Part shown: piece after piece, positions 59,115-64,000 of the stretch
How the letters are laid out: each line of letters starts with the position of its first letter
How positions within the stretch are numbered: the stretch's first letter is position 1
From: Pelomonas sp. V22
GTDB lineage: Bacteria > Pseudomonadota > Gammaproteobacteria > Burkholderiales > Burkholderiaceae_C
Assembly: GCF_030014915.1 (NCBI RefSeq)
Contig: NZ_JAGIXS010000008.1
Span: forward strand, 62,001 to 126,000
Length of the DNA stretch: 64,000 nt
Reading direction: 5' to 3'
Notes under the pieces: model-generated
The model's input: only the letters and a program-made list of their open reading frames with translations
What the model was told of the DNA's origin: nothing
Database searches by the model: none
Program-made: the position numbers and the translations under genes

Positions 59115-59999
59115 TCATCGCTGCACCTTCCCGTCTCGTTCCAGCCACAGCTGGGCCGACACGCCGATCAGCATGATGGCCAGCAGGATCTGCGAGGCCG
59201 CGGCCGCATAACCCAGCGAGAGCTGCATGAAGGCCTGCTCGTAGATGAATTGCACGATGGGCCGGGTCGTGTTGTTGGGCCCGCCATTGGTCATCAGCAT
59301 GATCTGCGGGAAGACCTGGAACTGCCGGATCATCTCGATCAGCGCCACCAGCACGATGGTCCGCTTGAGGCTGGGCAGCGTGATGCGGGTCAGCACGCGC
59401 CAGCGGCTGGTGTTGTCCAGCGCGGCGGCCTCGTAGATGTCAGACGGGATCTGCTGCAGCGCCGAGAGGAACAGGATCATCGGCAGGCCGATGATCCACC
59501 AGACGGTGACCAGCGCCACGGTCAAGAGGGCCAGCGCATCGCTGGTCAGCAGCGGGATCTCGGGCAGGCCCATCGAGGCCAGCAGCTGGGCCACGAGGCC
59601 GCGGTCCGGCATCAGCGCCAGCTTCCACACCAGGGTGATCAGGGTGACCGAGAACACCGAGGCGCCGAAGAAGGTGGCGCGCAGCACGGCACCGAGCTTG
59701 CCGGGCCGGTTCAGCGCCAGCGCGAGGGCCAGCGAGAGCACGACAAAGATCGGCGTGCTGATGGCGACGAAGCGCACCGTGTTCCACACCACCTGGGCGA
59801 AGACCTCGTCTTCCATCAGCTGGCGGTAGTTGTCGAGGCCCACCCAGAAGCTGTCGTTGGACAGGAGGTCGTGGTCGTGCAGGCTGATCCACATGCCATT
59901 GGCCAGCGGCCAGAGCAGCAGCAGCGCATAGACCGCCACGAAGGGCAGCACGAAAAGCACGTAGGCCGGCCGCGAGGCCCTGAGCCCCACCGCGCTCAT
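59115..59999 (-). CDS. CUT1-type ABC transporter permease (MalF/AraP-like)
   Basis: 294 residues with six hydrophobic helices. The N-terminal RPAYVLFVLPFVAVYALLLLWPL segment and the EAA loop DIYEAAALDNTSRWRVLTRITLP near residue 192 are typical of the MalF-like partner in oligosaccharide importers. It overlaps the ATPase gene upstream by four bases. With the MalG-like protein it forms the membrane channel for the binding lipoprotein at 56862-58196. Confidence 0.9.
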   Translation of the reverse strand: MSAVGLRASRPAYVLFVLPFVAVYALLLLWPLANGMWISLHDHDLLSNDSFWVGLDNYRQLMEDEVFAQVVWNTVRFVAISTPIFVVLSLALALALNRPGKLGAVLRATFFGASVFSVTLITLVWKLALMPDRGLVAQLLASMGLPEIPLLTSDALALLTVALVTVWWIIGLPMILFLSALQQIPSDIYEAAALDNTSRWRVLTRITLPSLKRTIVLVALIEMIRQFQVFPQIMLMTNGGPNNTTRPIVQFIYEQAFMQLSLGYAAAASQILLAIMLIGVSAQLWLERDGKVQR

Positions 60000-61084
60000 G
60001 CAAGCGACTCCTGCGCGTGATGGGCCCTGCCCTCGGCATCGAACAGATGGGCCTCGGCCAGGTCGATCTCGACGCCGATGTGATCACCGATCTGCGGCGC
60101 GTTGCCCGCTACGGTGATCGTCAAGGGCGAGCCATCAACCAGCTTCAGATGGGCCAGCGTGCGCTCGCCGAGGAACTCCACCATCTCGACCTGGCCGCGC
60201 AGCGCGCCCTCGGCGCTGGGCCGCAGGTTCTCGGGGCGCAGGCCGAGGCTCAGTACCTGTCCCTGCAGGCCGGCCGCCGCGACCTGCGTCTTCAAGAGGC
60301 CGGCGCCCGGCAGGCGCACCACGGCCCGGCCCTCTTCGTCCTGTGCGCGCCGCACCGGCACAAAGCCCATGCCCGGCGTGCCTATGAAGCTGGCCACGAA
60401 GCGCGTGGCCGGCCGGCGGTAGACCTCGGCCGGCGAGGCCACCTGCTCGATCACGCCGCCGTTCATCACCACGATGCGCGTGGCCAGGGTCATGGCCTCG
60501 ATCTGGTCGTGGGTCACGAAAATCATCGTCGCGCCCAGGCGCCGGTGCAGCTGCGCCAGCTCCAGCCGCGTGCGGCCGCGCAAGGCGGCATCGAGATTGG
60601 AGAGCGGCTCATCAAAGAGGAACAGGCCCGGCTCCTTGACCACCGCCCGGCCTATGGCCACGCGCTGGCGCTGGCCGCCGCTGAGCTGGCCGGGCTTGCG
60701 GTCCAGCAGCTTGTCCAGCTCCAGCATGCGGCTGGATTCCTGGATGCGGCGGGCGATCTCGTCGGCCGCGAGATTGATGTTCTTGAGGCCGAAGGCCAGG
60801 TTCTCGCGCACCGTCATGTGCGGGTAGAGCGCGTAGTGCTGGAACACCATGGCCAGGTTGCGCTGGCCCGGTGCGGCCTCGGTCACGTCGCGGTCGCCGA
60901 TCAGGATGCGGCCGGCGCTCACCTCTTCCAGGCCCGCGATCATGCGCAAGAGGCTGGTCTTGCCACAGCCCGAGGGGCCGAGGAAGACGAGGAACTCGCC
61001 CTCCGCCACGTCCAGCGAGAGCTGATCAATCACATGCACCGCGCCATAGCGCTTGCTCACCTGCTCGAGCTTCAAGCCAGCCAC
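59996..61084 (-). CDS. ABC transporter ATP-binding protein (UgpC/MsmK-like)
   Basis: 362 residues from a GTG at 61084 with a GGAGA site five bases before it. A longer frame to 61195 would overlap the preceding GH43 gene. It has Walker A GPSGCGKTS, Q-loop FQHYALYPHMTVRENLAFGL, signature LSGGQRQRVAIGRA and Walker B LFLFDEPLSNLD, followed by a C-terminal regulatory TOBE-type domain (about 240-362) as in MalK and UgpC. It energises the CUT1 importer encoded immediately downstream, so this importer has its own ATPase rather than sharing one. Confidence 0.92.
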   Translation of the reverse strand: MAGLKLEQVSKRYGAVHVIDQLSLDVAEGEFLVFLGPSGCGKTSLLRMIAGLEEVSAGRILIGDRDVTEAAPGQRNLAMVFQHYALYPHMTVRENLAFGLKNINLAADEIARRIQESSRMLELDKLLDRKPGQLSGGQRQRVAIGRAVVKEPGLFLFDEPLSNLDAALRGRTRLELAQLHRRLGATMIFVTHDQIEAMTLATRIVVMNGGVIEQVASPAEVYRRPATRFVASFIGTPGMGFVPVRRAQDEEGRAVVRLPGAGLLKTQVAAAGLQGQVLSLGLRPENLRPSAEGALRGQVEMVEFLGERTLAHLKLVDGSPLTITVAGNAPQIGDHIGVEIDLAEAHLFDAEGRAHHAQESLA

Positions 61085-61089
61085 TGATG

Positions 61090-61094
61090 TCTCC
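61090..61094 (-). promoter_or_regulatory. Ribosome-binding site fixing the GTG start of the ATPase gene
   Basis: GGAGA on the minus strand, five bases upstream of the GTG at 61084. No comparable site precedes the longer candidate start. Confidence 0.55.
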
Positions 61095-61118
61095 AGTCTC
61101 GTCTTGTTCTGTTCTGTT

Positions 61119-62039
61119 TCAGAGCGAGGGCCAGCCGTCCGGCGCCCAGCGCAAGCTGCCGAGGCGCAGATGCGGCTTGCCGCCGTCTTCGGCATCGTAG
61201 GCGTGGCGCACGATCAGGTCGCCGACCACGTCCTGGTGTCCCGGGCCCTTCCAGCGCGGCCCGCCTTCTTCGATCAGCGTGCCGCCGCGTTCCATCATGT
61301 CCACGCCGTCCTTGTCGAGGTAGGGTCCCCACACGCTCTTCGCGCGGCCGACGCGGATGTTGTAGGTGCTCTCCACACCACGGCAGCAGAGGTCGTGCGA
61401 AACGAAGAGGTAGTACCACTCGCCGCGACGAACAATCGTTGGTGCCTCGATGCCGCCCTTGCGGCGTGCGATGAAGCGCGTCTCGCCGGTGGGGCGCAGG
61501 GTCTGGCCGTCCAGCTCGGTCAGGCGGATGCCGCCCCAGAAGGAGCCGTAGCTGAGCCAGAGCTTGCCGCCGTCGATCAGCAGGTCGGGATCGATGGCAT
61601 TGAAGTTGTCGCTCGGCTGGCTGGCCACGACGAGGCCTTCGTCCTTCCACTCGGCGGCGTCTGGGCTGGCAGCGCTCGCCAGGCCGATGGCCGAGGTGTT
61701 CTTGCCGAAGGTGGAGATCGAGTACAGCACCCAGACCTTGCCCGCATGGCGAAACAGCTTGGGCGCCCAGACGTCCAGGCCCTGGTGCGCCGGCACGGCC
61801 TGCGCCCACCAGGCCGGCTTGCTGGCCTCGCTGAAGACCGGCGCCTCGCGGTGCCAGGTCTTGCCTGCGTCGACCGACTTGAGCCTTTGCAGGCCGGCGC
61901 CGGTGGTGAACACATGCTGAACGCTGCCCTCGCCGATCAGCAGCGTGGGGTCGTGGGCGCGCGTGTCGCCCTGCGGCTCGGCGGCGTTCGACAGCGTGGC
62001 GGCAAGCAGCAGCGCCGAGGCAAGCAACAAGGCCTTCAT
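61119..62039 (-). CDS. Secreted single-domain GH43 arabinanase-like enzyme
   Basis: 306 residues from the ATG at 62039, giving a signal peptide (MKALLLASALLLAATLSNA). The triad is Asp30 (RAHDPTL), Asp150 (NAIDPDL) and Glu198 (GIEAPTI), with LDVWAPKLF, LSYGSFWGGI and the SHDLCCRGVESTYNI segment. The latter two are typical of GH43 endo-arabinanases of the AbnA/ArbA type. It lacks the C-terminal domain of the lipoprotein enzyme at 35391-36995, so the locus has two different endo-type arabinanases. It lies between the keto-acid dehydratase and the importer in the minus-strand operon. Confidence 0.88.
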   Translation of the reverse strand: MKALLLASALLLAATLSNAAEPQGDTRAHDPTLLIGEGSVQHVFTTGAGLQRLKSVDAGKTWHREAPVFSEASKPAWWAQAVPAHQGLDVWAPKLFRHAGKVWVLYSISTFGKNTSAIGLASAASPDAAEWKDEGLVVASQPSDNFNAIDPDLLIDGGKLWLSYGSFWGGIRLTELDGQTLRPTGETRFIARRKGGIEAPTIVRRGEWYYLFVSHDLCCRGVESTYNIRVGRAKSVWGPYLDKDGVDMMERGGTLIEEGGPRWKGPGHQDVVGDLIVRHAYDAEDGGKPHLRLGSLRWAPDGWPSL

Positions 62040-62049
62040 GGCGATGGCC

Positions 62050-62979
62050 TCAGCGGCCCCAGCGCAGGACCAGCGGGTCGAGCCGCTTCGCCGCATCGAG
62101 CAGGCCGGCGCGCACCTCGGGCAGCATCTCCGGGAACGGGTGGCGCGGCGCATCGCAGCGGATCACGCCGCCGGCCTTCATCAAGGCCTTGGCGGTAAGG
62201 ATGCCGCCCTGGCGGTTCTCGTAGTTGATCAGCGGCAGCCAGCGCGCGTACTGGGCCACAGCCTCTTCGCGGTTACCCGCGTGGTAGGCGTCGACGATCT
62301 GGCGGATGCCATCGGGGTAGGCGCCGCCGGTCATCGCACCGGTCGCACCGGCATCGAGGTCGGCCAGCAGCGTGATCGCCTCTTCGCCGTCCCAGGGGCC
62401 TTCGATGGCGGCACCGCCGACGCGTATCAGCTCGCGCATCTTGCTGGCGGCCTGCGGCATCTCCAGCTTGAAGTACTTCACGTGCTCGATGTTCTGCGCC
62501 ATGCGCGCCAGCAGCGAGACCGACAGCGGCGTGCCGGCCACCGGTGCGTCCTGGATCATGATGGGGATGCTGATCGCATCGGACAGGCGCCGGTAGAAGG
62601 CCTCGATCTGCGGCTCGGACACGCGGAGGGTGGCGCCGTGGTACGGCGGCATCACCATCACCATGGCGGCGCCGAGCTCCTGGGCCTGCTGGCTGCGGGC
62701 TATGCAGATCTGGGTGCTGTAGTGCGTAGTGGTCACGATCACCGGCACGCGGCCGGCCACATGGGCAAGGATGGCGCGGGTCAGCGTTTCGCGCTCGGCA
62801 TCCGAGAGCACGAACTGCTCGGAAAAGTTGGCGAGGATGCACAGGCCCGTGGAGCCTGCGTCGATCATGAAATCGATGCAGCGCAGCTGGCCGGGCAGGT
62901 CGAGGTTGCCGGTCTCGTCGAAGATGGTCGGCACGACCGGGAAGACGCCCTTGTAGGGGCGGGAGGCCAGCTGGCTCAT
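62050..62979 (-). CDS. L-2-keto-3-deoxyarabonate dehydratase (DHDPS/NAL family)
   Basis: 309 residues. It converts L-2-keto-3-deoxyarabonate to alpha-ketoglutarate semialdehyde (AraD in Azospirillum, unrelated to the E. coli epimerase). The Schiff-base lysine is Lys171 in KYFKLEMP, the same position as in the Azospirillum enzyme. VVPTIFDETGNLDLPG and GSTGLCILANFSEQF form the usual TIM-barrel start. It links the dehydratase (30436) and the semialdehyde dehydrogenase (32212) encoded on the other arm of the locus. It is the first gene of the long minus-strand operon and starts 165 bases from the divergent SDR gene. Confidence 0.92.
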   Translation of the reverse strand: MSQLASRPYKGVFPVVPTIFDETGNLDLPGQLRCIDFMIDAGSTGLCILANFSEQFVLSDAERETLTRAILAHVAGRVPVIVTTTHYSTQICIARSQQAQELGAAMVMVMPPYHGATLRVSEPQIEAFYRRLSDAISIPIMIQDAPVAGTPLSVSLLARMAQNIEHVKYFKLEMPQAASKMRELIRVGGAAIEGPWDGEEAITLLADLDAGATGAMTGGAYPDGIRQIVDAYHAGNREEAVAQYARWLPLINYENRQGGILTAKALMKAGGVIRCDAPRHPFPEMLPEVRAGLLDAAKRLDPLVLRWGR

Positions 62980-63027
62980 GAGGAGGTTCCCTTGTCTCGG
63001 TGGGATGGGTTTGATCGCTTTGCCGCC

Positions 63028-63057
63028 ATTAAAGTATGACTATTAAATGCTTGTCAT
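63028..63057 (-). promoter_or_regulatory. Sigma-70-type promoter of the minus-strand arabinose operon
   Basis: On the minus strand ATGACA (63057-63052) and TTTAAT (63033-63028) are separated by 18 bases. Each matches the housekeeping consensus at five of six positions. The predicted start is near 63020, about 40 bases before the AraD-type gene. Confidence 0.65.
63032..63042. promoter_or_regulatory. GntR-type operator 1 (AAGTATGACTA)
   Basis: A near-palindrome of the AGT-ATG-ACT kind overlapping the -10 element of the minus-strand promoter. It is almost identical to the site at 63096-63106, 64 bases away centre to centre (about six helical turns). Confidence 0.55.
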
Positions 63058-63058
63058 G

Positions 63059-63070
63059 CGGGTTAACCCG
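63059..63070. promoter_or_regulatory. CGGGTTAACCCG palindrome between the two operators
   Basis: A perfect 12-base palindrome close to the midpoint between the two GntR-type operators. Its core, GGGT-TA-ACCC, resembles GGGTATACCC upstream of the TonB receptor at 26478-26487. Confidence 0.5.
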
Positions 63071-63082
63071 TTGATTGCCGGC

Positions 63083-63111
63083 TTTTCAATTTAAATAGTA
63101 TGACTAATAAT
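63083..63111 (+). promoter_or_regulatory. Candidate promoter of the SDR gene
   Basis: TTTTCA (63083-63088) and AATAAT (63106-63111) are 17 bases apart. Transcription would start near 63118, 26 bases before the ATG of the dehydrogenase. Operator 2 sits in the spacer next to the -10 element, mirroring the arrangement on the other strand. Confidence 0.5.
63096..63106. promoter_or_regulatory. GntR-type operator 2 (TAGTATGACTA)
   Basis: TAGT-ATG-ACTA is a perfect palindrome around three central bases, the form bound by FadR-like FCD regulators (N-x-GT-N3-AC-x-N). The encoded FCD regulator at 51705-52457 is the obvious candidate to bind it. Confidence 0.6.
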
Positions 63112-63143
63112 TCGAACCCAGCCCCTGTCCCGGAGACCATGAG

Positions 63144-63908
63144 ATGAGCCTGTCCGCGTCCTATCCCAGCCTGAAAGACCGGGCCGTCCTGATCACCGGC
63201 GGTGCCACCGGCATAGGCGCCACGCTGGTCGAAGCCTTCGTGGCGCAGGGCGCCAAGGTGGGGTTCATCGACCTCGCCGTTGCGGACGGCACGGCATTGG
63301 CCGAAAGGCTCAAGGCCAGTGCACATGCGCCACAGTTCGTGGCCGCCGACCTGACCGACATCGCCGCACTGCGTGAAGCCATTGCCACGCTGCGCGGCCG
63401 CATCGGCCCGATCAGCGTGCTGCTCAACAATGCCGCAAACGACAGGCGCCACAAGGTCGAAGAGACCACGCCGGAATCCTGGGACGCCGGCCTCGCCGTC
63501 AACCTGAAGCACCAGTTCTTCGCCGCCCAGGCGGTGCTGCCCGACATGAAGGCGGCTGGCGCCGGCTCCATCATCAACTTCGGCTCGATCAGCTGGATGC
63601 TCAAGCAGGGCGGCATGCCGGCGTACACGTCAAGCAAGTCTGCCGTACAGGGCCTCACGCGCAGCCTGGCACGCGACTTCGGGCCGCATGGCATCCGCGT
63701 CAACACGCTGGTGCCAGGCTGGGTGATGACCGACAAGCAGATCAAGCTCTGGGTGGATGACAAGGCCCGGGAAGAAATCGCCAAGGGCCAGTGCATCAAC
63801 AAGCCCCTGCTGGCCGAGCACATCGCCGCCATGGCCTTGTTCCTCGCCGCGGACGACAGCGCCATGTGCACCGCGCAGGACTTCATCGTCGACGGCGGCT
63901 GGGTCTGA
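63144..63908 (+). CDS. SDR-family sugar dehydrogenase, likely L-arabinose 1-dehydrogenase
   Basis: 254 residues, a classical short-chain dehydrogenase. The NAD(P)-binding GGATGIG is at 19-25, NNAAN near 95-99, Asn120, and the catalytic Ser148 or Ser150, Tyr161 and Lys165 in the YTSSK motif. The similarity of the NNAANDRRH region to bacterial L-arabinose/D-xylose/galactose dehydrogenases and its position suggest oxidation of L-arabinose to L-arabinolactone, the first step of the pathway encoded around it. It is divergent from the AraD-type gene and followed five bases later by an aldose 1-epimerase gene. A tiny ATGAGATGA frame precedes the start. Confidence 0.85.
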   Translation: MSLSASYPSLKDRAVLITGGATGIGATLVEAFVAQGAKVGFIDLAVADGTALAERLKASAHAPQFVAADLTDIAALREAIATLRGRIGPISVLLNNAANDRRHKVEETTPESWDAGLAVNLKHQFFAAQAVLPDMKAAGAGSIINFGSISWMLKQGGMPAYTSSKSAVQGLTRSLARDFGPHGIRVNTLVPGWVMTDKQIKLWVDDKAREEIAKGQCINKPLLAEHIAAMALFLAADDSAMCTAQDFIVDGGWV

Positions 63909-63913
63909 GCGCC

Positions 63914-64000
63914 ATGGCGATCACCGAGCGCGAATACGGACGCCTGGCCGATGGCCGCATCGTCCACGAGTACCGGCTCGACAACGGGCAAGGCCTGACC
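63914..64000 (+). CDS. galM: Aldose 1-epimerase, N-terminal fragment (cut by the window edge)
   Basis: Only 29 codons are visible. The start MAITEREYGRLADGRIVHEYRLDN matches the beginning of galactose mutarotases (YGRLPDGR-x-V-x-x-Y-x-L-x-N). It begins five bases after the dehydrogenase stop. A mutarotase would supply the anomer used by the sugar dehydrogenase, which suits the pathway. The catalytic His and Glu lie beyond the window. Confidence 0.7.
   Translation, partial: MAITEREYGRLADGRIVHEYRLDNGQGLT

Overview
The window is 64 kb of high-GC DNA with densely packed, often overlapping genes. Gene content (UbiA, FecI/FecR signalling, many TonB-dependent receptors, TRAP and CUT-type importers, the non-phosphorylative L-arabinose pathway) suggests a betaproteobacterium of order Burkholderiales, probably the Rubrivivax/Roseateles/Sphaerotilaceae group. 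The genus is inference. I saw no rRNA, tRNA, CRISPR array, intact insertion sequence or phage gene.

Layout. 1-3.9 kb: five exported proteins of unknown function, two of them paralogous, then a frameshifted family-3 solute-binding pseudogene. 4.4-5.3 kb: ubiA. 5.4-9.6 kb: a secreted pectate lyase divergent from a three-gene TRAP importer, with a KdgR-like palindrome between them. 9.8-17.4 kb (minus strand): FecI, FecR, a TonB-dependent receptor with two N-terminal STN domains, and a metzincin-type zinc protease. 17.4-22.3 kb: an ECF sigma factor of the TIGR02999 (ECF43-like) type, divergent from a proline-linker lipoprotein and a transmembrane Ser/Thr kinase with TPR-like repeats. 22.3-26.4 kb: Gfo/Idh/MocA oxidoreductase with a coupled 28-codon upstream ORF, apt, a lipoprotein AGE-type epimerase, a TIGR03643 protein and a TIGR02285-like periplasmic protein.

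26.6-44.8 kb and 50.7-64 kb form one arabinan and L-arabinose utilisation locus, interrupted by a 6 kb insert of miscellaneous genes (44.9-50.7 kb). The plus-strand arm encodes a TonB-dependent receptor, a cytosolic GH43, L-arabonate dehydratase, alpha-ketoglutarate semialdehyde dehydrogenase, a secreted GH51, a lipoprotein GH43 endo-arabinanase, a GH127/GH146-type beta-L-arabinofuranosidase, a YtfQRT-YjfF-type importer and another GH43. The minus-strand arm, read from about 63.0 to 50.7 kb, encodes L-2-keto-3-deoxyarabonate dehydratase, a secreted GH43, a CUT1-type oligosaccharide importer, a cytosolic GH51, a cytosolic GH43, a secreted GH97, a GntR/FCD regulator and a GbpR-like LysR regulator. 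A divergent SDR sugar dehydrogenase and the start of an aldose 1-epimerase leave the right edge.

Proposed logic: surface and periplasmic enzymes cut arabinan, the TonB receptor imports fragments, the two ABC importers bring oligomers and monomers into the cytosol, cytosolic GH51/GH43 finish hydrolysis, and L-arabinose is oxidised through L-arabonate, 2-keto-3-deoxyarabonate and alpha-ketoglutarate semialdehyde to alpha-ketoglutarate. The lactonase step is not encoded in the window. The 63.0-63.14 kb divergent promoter region carries two near-identical palindromes suited to the encoded GntR regulator, and a GGGTWWACCC palindrome is present both there and upstream of the TonB receptor 36 kb away.
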